7,399 nucleotides of DNA, taken from an uncultured Microcaldota archaeon. GTDB lineage: Archaea; Micrarchaeota; Micrarchaeia; Anstonellales; Bilamarchaeaceae. The stretch spans positions 1 through 7,399 of the forward strand of contig CAIXOA010000070.1 of the NCBI GenBank assembly GCA_903920925.1. Direction: 5' to 3'. The position numbers and the translations under genes were made by a program. The notes under the pieces were generated by a model, which saw only the letters and a list, made by a program, of their open reading frames with translations, was not told the DNA's origin and did no database searches. Each line of letters begins with the position of its first letter. Position 1 is the first letter of the stretch. Below, in pieces: positions 1 to 5,769 of the stretch.

Positions 1-2
1 CC

Positions 3-818
3 CCTGCGGCGGACGAGCCGCTTGGGAAAAGGCACCCAATCACCCGCATGACGGATAAGATAAGGCAGATTTTCATAGAGATGGGCTTTGAGGAGATGGA
101 GGGCGGGATGCTGGAGAGCGCCTTCTGGAACTTCGACGCGCTTTTCCAGCCCCAGGACCATCCCGCGCGGGACCTTGCGGACACGTTCTACATGGAGGGG
201 AAGTCGGAACTCCCGGAGAAGAAAATAGTAGAGAAGGTGAAGGCAAGCCACGAGAAGGGATGGAAGTATTCCTGGAGCGCGGATGAGGCGAGGAAGACCA
301 TTCTCCGCACGCACACGACCGCGGTTAGCGCGCGCTACCTGGCGAAGCTGGACGAGGCGCTGAAGAAGGGCGGGGGGAAAGGAAAGAAGTATTTCTGCGT
401 GGGAAGGGTGTTCAGGAACGAGGCCACGGACTTCAAGCATTTGGCGGAGTTCCACCAGGTGGAGGGGATTGTGGCTTGGGACGGGGCGAACTTCAGGCAC
501 CTGCTCGGGCTGCTGAAGGAGTTCTACAGGAGGCTGGGTTTCGAGAAGATAAGGTTCAGGCCGAGCTATTTCCCGTACACCGAGCCGAGCCTGGAGATAG
601 AGGTATTTTTTGAAGGGAGGAAGGAGTGGATGGAGCTTGGCGGGGCGGGCATATTGAGGCCCGAGATGACGAAGCCGCTCTGCAGCGTGTATCCGGTGCT
701 CGCATGGGGCTTAAGTTTGGAAAGGCCCATGATGCTGATGGAGGGGCTGGAGGACATAAGGACCTTCTATAAGAATGATTTGGATTGGCTGAAGGGAAGC
801 AAAATTGGGAAAGATTAA
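3..818 (+). CDS. pheS: Phenylalanyl-tRNA synthetase alpha subunit, C-terminal catalytic part (5' end outside window)
   Basis: This is the catalytic subunit of the cytoplasmic alpha2-beta2 enzyme that charges tRNA-Phe with phenylalanine. The frame stays open to the left edge. The codons before ATG 48 read PAADEPLGKRHPITR, which is the start of class II motif 1, so ATG 48 is internal and the gene enters from upstream. Counting from that Met: motif 1 continues as IRQIFIEMGFEEMEG (5-19), followed by FWNFDALFQPQDHPARD (26-42). LRTHTTAVSAR is at 86-96. Motif 2 is FRNEATDFKHLAEFHQVEG (122-140). The Phe-pocket region RPSYFPYTEPS is at 171-181. Motif 3 is GAGILRPEM (199-207) with GLSLERPMM (221-229). 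About 271 residues are visible; archaeal PheS is usually near 500, so the N-terminal tRNA-contacting part lies outside. The family call is firm. The gene is not followed by pheT. Confidence 0.97.
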   Translation, partial: PAADEPLGKRHPITRMTDKIRQIFIEMGFEEMEGGMLESAFWNFDALFQPQDHPARDLADTFYMEGKSELPEKKIVEKVKASHEKGWKYSWSADEARKTILRTHTTAVSARYLAKLDEALKKGGGKGKKYFCVGRVFRNEATDFKHLAEFHQVEGIVAWDGANFRHLLGLLKEFYRRLGFEKIRFRPSYFPYTEPSLEIEVFFEGRKEWMELGGAGILRPEMTKPLCSVYPVLAWGLSLERPMMLMEGLEDIRTFYKNDLDWLKGSKIGKD

Positions 819-851
819 TAAGCATGCGAGAGTTGGAAGGGAATAGATAGG

Positions 852-2768
852 ATGGTAAGCAAGAAACTGATGATTGTCGGCGCGATCGTGTTCGTGCTGG
901 TTGCCACGCTGGTGATAACGCTCATTCAGCCGCCGAAGATGGAAGTGCCGAGCGGCTATGCGGAGCCCATAAAGGGCGGGCGCGCCGGAACGGACGCATA
1001 TTTCCTGTTTTTGGCGAACGGAAGCGGGAAGGCGAGCCTGGTTGCGCTCAGCGAAAAGCCGAAGACCGAAGTCGTGGTCCTGAGCGAGACCGGGATAGAC
1101 CAGGAGACCACGAACAGGTTCGAGGAGTTCGTGCAGAGGATGACTGCGCTTCAGGATTACGGGATTGGGGTGGAGGCGGTGGGCGCCTCGGACCTGAGGG
1201 GGCTCCGCGAGACCGTGATAATCATACCGAACGGCGCGATGCCCCAATATGTGCTGGACGACCTGGCCTCCCTGCACGCGAGGGGCAACCGGATAGTTTA
1301 CATAGGAAAGACGGATTTCGTGCTGTCGCGCGAGCTTCAGCAGCAATACTGGCTGGCGCAGCTGGACAACCAGACCAGGAGCATGATTGTCGTGAAGGAG
1401 ATGAAGCTGGGGGATTTCCTGGACACCCCCGGGGCGGTGGACGGGCTGAAGGGCGAAATCCTGAGGAACGACTGGGCGAAGACCGGCGAGACGGATTTCG
1501 GGTTTTCAGATTTTTCCGGGAGGAAGACGCTGTTCGTGCCGCTTCCGGACAGGCAATACTACAGGTTCATCTATGAGACCGCGGGCGGGAAGGGGATGGT
1601 GGATTCGCAGATAATGCTGATGGACCCGATAACGGTCAGCGCAACCCCGGACATCTATCCCTGGGACAAGGCGGAGCTGTTCTTCACCGTGAACCAGAGC
1701 GCGGGAAAGGTCATGTACAGCCTGGAGCGTGAGGGGGACCAGATTGCGTCCGAGGAACTGGGGTACGTGGGGGCGGAGAAGGTATTCTATTACACTTTTG
1801 AGTTCCAGGAGCCCGGGGATTACGTGTTCAGGGCGTATGACAATTCCGGCACCCTGGGAACGGCGCACATGCACGTGAAGAGGATGGACATAAGCATAGT
1901 GGACGTGCAGGACGTGCGCGTGCTGTTCAACGTGACGGTGGACGGGGTGCCGGTGAAGAGCGGGAAGGCGACAGTCTCACTGGACGGGGCGGATGCGAGG
2001 GAATTCTCCATAACCGACGGGCAGATGGCTGTGCCGACGCGCCTGAAGGCCGGGGACAACAACTTCGGGGTGAAATACCTGGAGTATGTGACAACCATAA
2101 CCTATACGCAGAAGCAGGAGGGGCTCCTGGAGACCTATGCGAAGTGGCTGATTCCCGGGGCGGTGATAATAGTAATAGTCTATGTTTTTGCCAGCGTGCG
2201 CAGGAGGCCCATGTATTCCCTCCGCATAGAGAAGATGGGCAAGAAGAAGACGAACAACGTCTTTGTCGCGCCCGCGCAGATAACCGACTCCATACTGGAC
2301 GTGGAGAAGAGCTGCGGGTGGAAGGAGGTGCCCGTTTCCATAAAAGAGCTGATGCAGAGCTTCAAGAAGAACATCACCGACGGGGCGGACATGTACGACG
2401 GGGACGTTGAGAGCGTGATGAAGGAGATGGAGGAGAAGGGGTACGTGGAGAGGTACGGGGACTATTACCAGCTGCACGGGTGGGGGGACGTCCACAAGAA
2501 CGTCATAAAAAGGAAGATAAGGGACGCGCTCGTGCTCTCGGGCGAGAAGTTCAAGGATGCGTGGGGAGGGTTCGAGCTGGACAGGTTCATCGTGAGCACG
2601 GAGTACTTCAATACGGACAAGAACCTCATCCTAGTGTTCGAGGACGCGGAGGAGAAGAGGAAGTTCCTCGAGATGATGGAGCCCCTTTCCCGAGCCGAGG
2701 TGGAGCTCAAATTGGAGAACGGAAAGGTCACGATTACTACGGTGGACGGGCTTTCCGAGTTCATCTGA
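852..2768 (+). CDS. Unrecognised two-membrane-segment protein with large ectodomain and cytosolic winged-helix-like domain
   Basis: I do not recognise this 638-residue protein. It opens with MVSKK and a hydrophobic stretch at about 6-25, which looks like an uncleaved signal anchor. Residues 26-432 would lie outside, and a second hydrophobic segment at about 433-448 is followed by RRR, so the positive-inside rule puts both ends in the cytosol. Within the ectodomain, 70-155 alternate strands and helices (VVVLSETG, TVIIIPNG, RIVYIGK), suggesting a Rossmann or GATase1-like fold. Residues 260-345 and 346-418 are beta-rich and look Ig-like (PGDYVFRAYD; VTVDGVPVKSGKATVSLDG). N-glycosylation sequons occur at N56, N173, N281 and N360. 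In the cytosolic part, SIKELMQSF (496-504), DVESVMKEMEEKGYVERY (518-535) and DYYQLHGWG (537-545) resemble a winged helix; residues 546-638 form a further alpha/beta region. The start ATG 852 has only a weak GGAAGG 11 bases upstream. Domain calls are inference from sequence patterns. Confidence 0.9.
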   Translation: MVSKKLMIVGAIVFVLVATLVITLIQPPKMEVPSGYAEPIKGGRAGTDAYFLFLANGSGKASLVALSEKPKTEVVVLSETGIDQETTNRFEEFVQRMTALQDYGIGVEAVGASDLRGLRETVIIIPNGAMPQYVLDDLASLHARGNRIVYIGKTDFVLSRELQQQYWLAQLDNQTRSMIVVKEMKLGDFLDTPGAVDGLKGEILRNDWAKTGETDFGFSDFSGRKTLFVPLPDRQYYRFIYETAGGKGMVDSQIMLMDPITVSATPDIYPWDKAELFFTVNQSAGKVMYSLEREGDQIASEELGYVGAEKVFYYTFEFQEPGDYVFRAYDNSGTLGTAHMHVKRMDISIVDVQDVRVLFNVTVDGVPVKSGKATVSLDGADAREFSITDGQMAVPTRLKAGDNNFGVKYLEYVTTITYTQKQEGLLETYAKWLIPGAVIIVIVYVFASVRRRPMYSLRIEKMGKKKTNNVFVAPAQITDSILDVEKSCGWKEVPVSIKELMQSFKKNITDGADMYDGDVESVMKEMEEKGYVERYGDYYQLHGWGDVHKNVIKRKIRDALVLSGEKFKDAWGGFELDRFIVSTEYFNTDKNLILVFEDAEEKRKFLEMMEPLSRAEVELKLENGKVTITTVDGLSEFI

Positions 2769-2780
2769 GCAGCAGTAGGG

Positions 2781-2788
2781 TTTAAATA
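2781..2788 (+). promoter_or_regulatory. Archaeal TATA-like box for the rps19e-ftsY operon
   Basis: TTTAAATA lies 13 bases after the stop of the membrane-protein gene in the largest intergenic gap of the window, and matches the archaeal TATA consensus. With the usual spacing of about 25 bases, transcription would start near 2808-2814, leaving a leader of roughly 50 bases before rps19e. A second AT-rich candidate, ATATAT at 2801-2806, would give a start near 2830. No clear BRE could be defined upstream. Confidence 0.6.
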
Positions 2789-2851
2789 AGAAACGACTGA
2801 ATATATGGATACAATTCCAGCTTATTAGAGAGTTGCAATCGGTAAGCAGAA

Positions 2852-2856
2852 GGTGA
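2852..2856 (+). promoter_or_regulatory. Ribosome binding site that decides the rps19e start
   Basis: GGTGA matches the archaeal anti-Shine-Dalgarno and ends 4 bases before ATG 2861. The in-frame TTG at 2858 would leave only 1 base of spacing, so ATG 2861 is preferred. Confidence 0.75.
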
Positions 2857-2860
2857 ATTG

Positions 2861-3271
2861 ATGGTTAGGGCTTATGACGTAGAGCCGAACAGGCTCATCA
2901 AGGAGGTAGCCGGAAGGCTCAAGGAAATCGGGATAGCGAAGCCCGCGTTCGTGGGAATCGTGAAGAGCGGCACCCACTGCGAGAGGCCGCCCGAGGACCC
3001 GGACTTCTGGTACGTGAGGTGCGCCTCCATAATGAGGCAGGCCTATGCGAACCCGGGCACGGGCGTGCACAGGCTGCGCAGGCATTATGGGGGGAGGAAG
3101 AACTACGGCGTAAAACCGGAGCACCACGCGCCGGCGGGAGGCTCTACCATACGGAAGGCCATGCAGGCGCTGGAGAAGGCAGGGTTCATGGAAAAGGCCA
3201 AGACCGGCAGGAAGCTCACCCCGAAAGGGAAATCCCTCCTGGACAAGGCCGCCTCGGGCATCAAGGTCTGA
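2861..3271 (+). CDS. rps19e: Small ribosomal subunit protein eS19
   Basis: This is a structural protein of the 30S subunit head, shared by archaea and eukaryotes and absent from bacteria; the eukaryotic form is needed for 18S rRNA 3' maturation. The 136-residue product has the normal archaeal length of about 140-150. It opens MVRAYDVEPNRLIKEVA, as family members do. The signature block ERPPEDPDFWYVRCASI spans 41-57, and HRLRRHYGGRKNYGVKPEHH (70-89) is the conserved basic loop. STIRKAMQALEKAGFMEK (95-112) and GRKLTPKGKSLLD (116-128) form the terminal helix-wing part. The start at ATG 2861 rather than TTG 2858 follows the GGTGA at 2852-2856 and the usual MV/MA opening. It is the first gene after the TATA-like box and 11 bases before the PDCD5-family gene, so it probably heads the operon. 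Confidence 0.97.
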   Translation: MVRAYDVEPNRLIKEVAGRLKEIGIAKPAFVGIVKSGTHCERPPEDPDFWYVRCASIMRQAYANPGTGVHRLRRHYGGRKNYGVKPEHHAPAGGSTIRKAMQALEKAGFMEKAKTGRKLTPKGKSLLDKAASGIKV

Positions 3272-3282
3272 TGGTGGTATAG

Positions 3283-3561
3283 TTGGAGGAAGAAGCGGCG
3301 GAGGGCGAAGAGGAAAGGCTCCTTGAGGCGAGAAGGATGGAGTCGCAATTGAAGGCGGCGCTCCGCCTCTGCCTGGCCCCGAAGGCCTACGAGCGGCTCA
3401 TGAACGTGAGGCTGGCGAAGCCGGAGCTGTATGCCGCGGCGGCGCGGCAGATCCTCGCGTATGCGAAAAAGGGCGGGAAGGCGCTCGGGGACTCGGAAGT
3501 GCTCGCGCTGCTGAAGATGATGCGCGGCGGGGAACGGGAGACGAAGATTGTGTTCAAATGA
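3283..3561 (+). CDS. PDCD5/TFAR19-family DNA-binding protein
   Basis: This is a small helical protein of the archaeal-eukaryotic PDCD5 family. Archaeal members bind DNA in vitro; their cellular role is unsettled. The 92-residue product is a little shorter than the usual 105-120. An acidic N-terminus (1-12, EEEAAEGEEE) leads into LLEARRMESQLKAAL (13-27), and the family core follows: LAPKAYERLMNVRLAKPELY (31-50), a helix RQILAYAKKG (55-64) and the ending LALLKMMRGGERETKIVFK (74-92), which corresponds to the family's KRETKI-type C-terminus. Translation starts at TTG 3283: the codon just before it is TAG, so no longer form exists, and GGTGGT (3273-3278) sits at a suitable distance. ATG 3337 (Met19) would remove part of the first helix and is less likely. 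Its place between rps19e and rpl39e is the common archaeal order. Confidence 0.9.
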   Translation: MEEEAAEGEEERLLEARRMESQLKAALRLCLAPKAYERLMNVRLAKPELYAAAARQILAYAKKGGKALGDSEVLALLKMMRGGERETKIVFK

Positions 3562-3564
3562 ACA

Positions 3565-3572
3565 GGAAGGTG
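3565..3572 (+). promoter_or_regulatory. Ribosome binding site of rpl39e
   Basis: GGAAGGTG ends 5 bases before ATG 3578. It supports that start over the upstream in-frame TTG at 3548, which would add ten residues foreign to the family. Confidence 0.7.
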
Positions 3573-3577
3573 TTCAC

Positions 3578-3742
3578 ATGGGAAAGAAAAACTCTTTGAA
3601 GAAGGCAAGGCTCGGGAAGGCGGGCAAGCAAAACAGGAGAATGCCGGTATTCGTCACTGTGCGGACGAAGAGGAAGGTCCTCTGGAACAACAGGAAGAGG
3701 GAGTGGAGGACAAGCAAGCTCAGGATAAGCGACAAGGAGTGA
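3578..3742 (+). CDS. rpl39e: Large ribosomal subunit protein eL39
   Basis: This very basic 54-residue protein lines the polypeptide exit tunnel of the 50S subunit in archaea, at a place partly taken by a uL23 extension in bacteria. It begins MGKKNSLKKARLGKAGKQNR, then has RMPVFVTVRTKRKV (21-34) and NNRKREWRTSKLR (37-49), the typical W-R-x-[ST]-K-L ending. Family members are about 50-51 residues, so there are only a few extra at the end (ISDKE). The start is ATG 3578, given by the MGKK opening and the GGAAGGTG just upstream. It lies 16 bases after the PDCD5-family gene and 4 bases before rpl31e. Confidence 0.97.
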   Translation: MGKKNSLKKARLGKAGKQNRRMPVFVTVRTKRKVLWNNRKREWRTSKLRISDKE

Positions 3743-3743
3743 T
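3736..3743 (+). promoter_or_regulatory. Ribosome binding site of rpl31e overlapping the rpl39e stop codon
   Basis: GGAGTGAT contains the TGA stop of rpl39e (3740-3742) and lies 3 bases before ATG 3747. A ribosome finishing eL39 would stop over this site, which suggests coupled translation. Confidence 0.65.
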
Positions 3744-3746
3744 GTT

Positions 3747-4160
3747 ATGGCGGAGAACGAAAGGGTCTATACGATACCCCTCGGACGGGCTTATGATAAA
3801 ACCAGGGTGAGGAGGGCGCGGATTGCGATTAAGATGGTGCGCACATTCCTCTGCAGGCACATGAAGGCGGAAGAAAGCACGGTGCGCATAAGCGAGAAGA
3901 CCAACGAGCTCCTCTTTGCGCGCGGGATGCAAAAGCCCCCCCGCAAGCTGAAGGTGCGCGTGGTCAGGGCGGACGGGATTGTGAAGGCATACCTGATGGA
4001 CGAGAAGCCCGTGGAGAAGAAGGAGGCCAAAAAAGAGGCGAAGAAGGACGAGAAGAAAGAAGAGAAGCCGAAGGAGAAGGCTCCGGAAGCCGGCAAGCGG
4101 GAAGAGAAAAAACCCGAGGCTCCCAGGAAAGAGTCACACTTCCACGAGAATAAAGGCTGA
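3747..4160 (+). CDS. rpl31e: Large ribosomal subunit protein eL31 with long charged C-terminal tail
   Basis: This is a 50S protein located near the tunnel exit, found in archaea and eukaryotes. The core is at 1-86: ERVYTIPLGRAYDKTRVRRA (5-24), IKMVRTFLCRHMKAEE (28-43) and VRISEKTNELLFARGMQKPP (46-65), closing with KLKVRVVRADGIVKAYLMD (67-85). These match the family's usual 85-95 residues. Residues 87-137 are an added low-complexity tail rich in Lys, Glu, Pro and Ala, with KKEAKKEAKK at 91-100 and a short HFHENKG end. The tail is in the same open frame with no sign of a frameshift, and is probably disordered and solvent-exposed. The gene follows rpl39e by 4 bases and precedes eif6 by 2. Confidence 0.96.
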   Translation: MAENERVYTIPLGRAYDKTRVRRARIAIKMVRTFLCRHMKAEESTVRISEKTNELLFARGMQKPPRKLKVRVVRADGIVKAYLMDEKPVEKKEAKKEAKKDEKKEEKPKEKAPEAGKREEKKPEAPRKESHFHENKG

Positions 4161-4162
4161 AC

Positions 4163-4837
4163 ATGGCACTGGAACACAAGAGGGCGTCATACTTCGGGAA
4201 TTCCTTCCTTGGGATATTCGCATCCACGAACAACACGCATACGCTCTTTCCGGACGAGGCTCCGTCAACCTTCGTTGTGAAGGTCTGCGATGCGCTGGGG
4301 ACCAAGGAGGTGCGGTGCAGCATAGGCGAGAGCAACCTGGACGGGGTCTACGTGGCGATGAATTCGCGCGGAATCATCCTTCCATATTTCAGCAGGAAGG
4401 TCGCGGAGAAGATAGGGGAGGCGACCGGATTGGAGGTTTATGCGAGCAAGGAAAAGATGAACGCCCACGGGAACAACATCTGCGCGAATGACAAGGGCGG
4501 CATAATCAACGAGCACATACATTCTGCGGAGAGGAAGAACATGGAGGACTGCCTGGGCGTGGAGCTGGTGCCCATGCACCTAGGCCCCTTCACCACGGTG
4601 GGCTCGATGTGCATCGCGAACAACAGGGGGTTCCTCGCGCACTACGTGGCCACGGAAGAGGAATTGAAGGAACTGGGAGGGATATTCAAGGTTGAAGGGA
4701 TGAAGGGGACCGCGAACACGGGCACGGGCTTCGTCGGGGTTTGCATGCTTGCGAACGACCGGGGATACATAGTCGGGGATGCCACCACCGCCTTCGAGAT
4801 GGGGCGCGTGGAGGAGGCGCTTGGCTTTTTAGGATGA
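4163..4837 (+). CDS. eif6: Translation initiation factor 6 (aIF6), ribosome anti-association factor
   Basis: aIF6 binds the large subunit at the intersubunit face and keeps it from joining the small subunit; in eukaryotes the homologue also acts in late 60S maturation. At 224 residues it has the family's normal length. The five-fold pentein repeats can be seen: NSFLGIFASTNNTHTLFP (13-30), NLDGVYVAMNSRGIILPYF (58-76), NAHGNNICANDKGGIINEHI (100-119), TVGSMCIANNRGFLAHYV (145-162) and GFVGVCMLANDRGYIVGD (189-206). The recurring [AS]-N-[DN]-[RK]-G loop is characteristic. The start ATG 4163 follows the rpl31e stop by 2 bases with only a weak AGGCTGA before it, which suggests coupled translation. 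Placement after rpl31e is standard in archaea. Confidence 0.97.
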   Translation: MALEHKRASYFGNSFLGIFASTNNTHTLFPDEAPSTFVVKVCDALGTKEVRCSIGESNLDGVYVAMNSRGIILPYFSRKVAEKIGEATGLEVYASKEKMNAHGNNICANDKGGIINEHIHSAERKNMEDCLGVELVPMHLGPFTTVGSMCIANNRGFLAHYVATEEELKELGGIFKVEGMKGTANTGTGFVGVCMLANDRGYIVGDATTAFEMGRVEEALGFLG

Positions 4838-4842
4838 TGCTC

Positions 4843-5163
4843 ATGATACCTTATGCGGACTTCGCGAAGCTGGATTTGCGCGTCGGCAGAGTAGTCCTGG
4901 CGGAGCGGGTTCCCGGCTCGGAGAAGCTTCTGAGGCTGGAAGTGGATTTGGGGGCTGAGAAAAGGCAGCTCGTAGCGGGCATAGGGAAGAACTATGCGCC
5001 GGAGGAGGTGTTGGGAAAGAAGATAATAGTGCTCACCAACCTCGAGCCGAAGAAGATGCTGGGGCTTGAGTCCCAGGGGATGCTTCTCGCGGCATGGGAG
5101 GAGAAAGAGGTTGTGCTATTGACAGTGGACAAGGAAATAATGGAGGGAGCGAAAGTAGGGTGA
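4843..5163 (+). CDS. Stand-alone EMAP/Arc1p-type tRNA-binding protein (MetRS beta-like)
   Basis: This is a free-standing OB-fold tRNA-binding domain of the type found at the C-terminus of many bacterial methionyl-tRNA synthetases and as a separate MetRS beta chain in many archaea. It would bind structured RNA, most likely to assist tRNA-Met charging; the partner is inferred. The 106-residue product begins MIPYADFAKLDLRVGRVV (1-18), close to the family's opening with DLRVG. It continues with PGSEKLLRLEVDLG (24-37), RQLVAGIGKNYAPEEVLGKK (41-60), NLEPKKMLGLESQGMLLAA (66-84) and a final beta region. Possible starts are ATG 4834, 4837 or 4843. I chose 4843 because its product aligns with the usual family start and GGATGAT (4832-4838) serves as a binding site; ATG 4834 would overlap the eif6 stop. 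It breaks the usual eif6-LX adjacency. Confidence 0.92.
   Translation: MIPYADFAKLDLRVGRVVLAERVPGSEKLLRLEVDLGAEKRQLVAGIGKNYAPEEVLGKKIIVLTNLEPKKMLGLESQGMLLAAWEEKEVVLLTVDKEIMEGAKVG
5158..5163 (+). promoter_or_regulatory. Ribosome binding site of the LX gene within the preceding stop codon
   Basis: GGGTGA ends with the TGA stop of the tRNA-binding gene (5161-5163) and is 4 bases from ATG 5168. It picks ATG 5168 over the out-of-frame ATG 5164. Confidence 0.7.
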
Positions 5164-5167
5164 ATGT

Positions 5168-5344
5168 ATGAAATTCAAGATAAGCGGAACCATGAGATTG
5201 GGAAGGGAAACCAGGAAGTTCTCCAAGGAGCTAGAGGCCGAGACCGAAGGCTATGCGGTGGAGAAGACGTACATGACGCTGGGGGCGGCGAACGGAATCC
5301 CCCGCAGCAAGATAAAGGTCGAGAACATCGAGAAGGTGGCCTGA
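5168..5344 (+). CDS. rplX (LX): Large ribosomal subunit protein LX (eL18a/eL20 family)
   Basis: This 58-residue protein is short enough to be missed by gene finders. It reads MKFKISGTMRLGRETRKFSK at 1-20, ELEAETEGYAVEKTYMTLGA at 21-40, then ANGIPRSKIKVENIEKVA. Archaeal LX proteins open MKFKI-[SR]-G, carry a mid helix with K-[EV]-x-A-E-[ST], and end in a RSKIKI-x-x-I-E-E-[VI] strand, all of which are seen here. The family size is about 56-80 residues, corresponding to one half of eukaryotic eL20. It is a 50S subunit protein. The GGGTGA at 5158-5163 supports ATG 5168. Its stop is directly followed by the pfdA ATG with no gap. The usual archaeal place is between eif6 and pfdA, as here apart from the inserted tRNA-binding gene. 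Confidence 0.94.
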   Translation: MKFKISGTMRLGRETRKFSKELEAETEGYAVEKTYMTLGAANGIPRSKIKVENIEKVA

Positions 5345-5746
5345 ATGGAGAAGGAGGAGATTGTCGCCCGTGCGAGAATCGTCGGCCAGCAGAGGAACTA
5401 TGTCGAGAGGGAGGTGGAGAGGATGATGCTCTCCATGCTTGATTTGAACAATTCCTTCACCACCATACAGGAGATGAGGGACGAGAGCGGGCTGGTCCCT
5501 GTTGGCGGCGGGGCGTTCATAAGGGCGAAGCTGGATGCGAAGAAGGTCTTCATCCCGGTAGGCGCCAATTACATTGTGGAGTACGGCGTAGATGAGGCGA
5601 AGGCTGAGGTAGACAAGCGCATGAAGATGACCGAGAACGCCATCCAGAGCCTCAAGAACGAACTTAAAAAAATAGACGAGGAGTTCACGAGGCTGGAGAG
5701 GGAATACAGGAGCACGGAAGAGGGGGCCGGGGAAGAGGCAGGCTGA
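5345..5746 (+). CDS. pfdA: Prefoldin alpha subunit (GimC alpha)
   Basis: Prefoldin is a cytosolic alpha2-beta4 jellyfish-shaped holdase that passes unfolded proteins to the thermosome. The 133-residue product fits the family (about 130-150). An N-terminal coiled-coil helix spans about 2-44. The alpha-specific beta-hairpin region is LVPVGGGAFIRAKL (50-63) plus KKVFIPVGANYIVEYG (66-81). A second coiled-coil helix runs 82-122 (DEAKAEVDKRMKM, IQSLKNELKKIDEEFTRLE). The end, STEEGAGEEAG, is acidic and glycine-rich. ATG 5345 follows the LX stop directly, with GGTGG at 5335-5339 as binding site, so translation is probably coupled. The beta subunit gene is not in the window, which is normal for archaea. 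Confidence 0.95.
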   Translation: MEKEEIVARARIVGQQRNYVEREVERMMLSMLDLNNSFTTIQEMRDESGLVPVGGGAFIRAKLDAKKVFIPVGANYIVEYGVDEAKAEVDKRMKMTENAIQSLKNELKKIDEEFTRLEREYRSTEEGAGEEAG

Positions 5747-5769
5747 TGGGCGGAGAGGGATGGTCCTGA

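Noticed and set aside
48..50. ATG 48 as the true start of the PheRS gene, giving a short paralogue
   Set aside because: The frame is open to the left edge and the upstream codons encode GKRHPITR, the conserved lead-in to class II motif 1, so this Met is internal.
711..1346. Minus-strand open frame of 211 codons across the pheS / membrane-protein junction
   Set aside because: It lies opposite two well-supported plus-strand genes, has no recognisable motif, and its His/Arg/Leu-rich composition is typical of a frame antisense to GC-rich coding sequence.
4014..4100. Lys/Glu-rich repeated codons at the end of rpl31e as a DNA repeat or mobile element scar
   Set aside because: The repeats are short, imperfect AAG/GAG codon runs within one open frame, with no direct or inverted flanking repeats; a low-complexity protein tail explains them.
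4741..4833. Longer N-terminal form of the tRNA-binding protein starting inside eif6
   Set aside because: The added residues are Arg/Gly/His-rich, unlike the family, and come from a second frame of the well-supported eif6 coding sequence.
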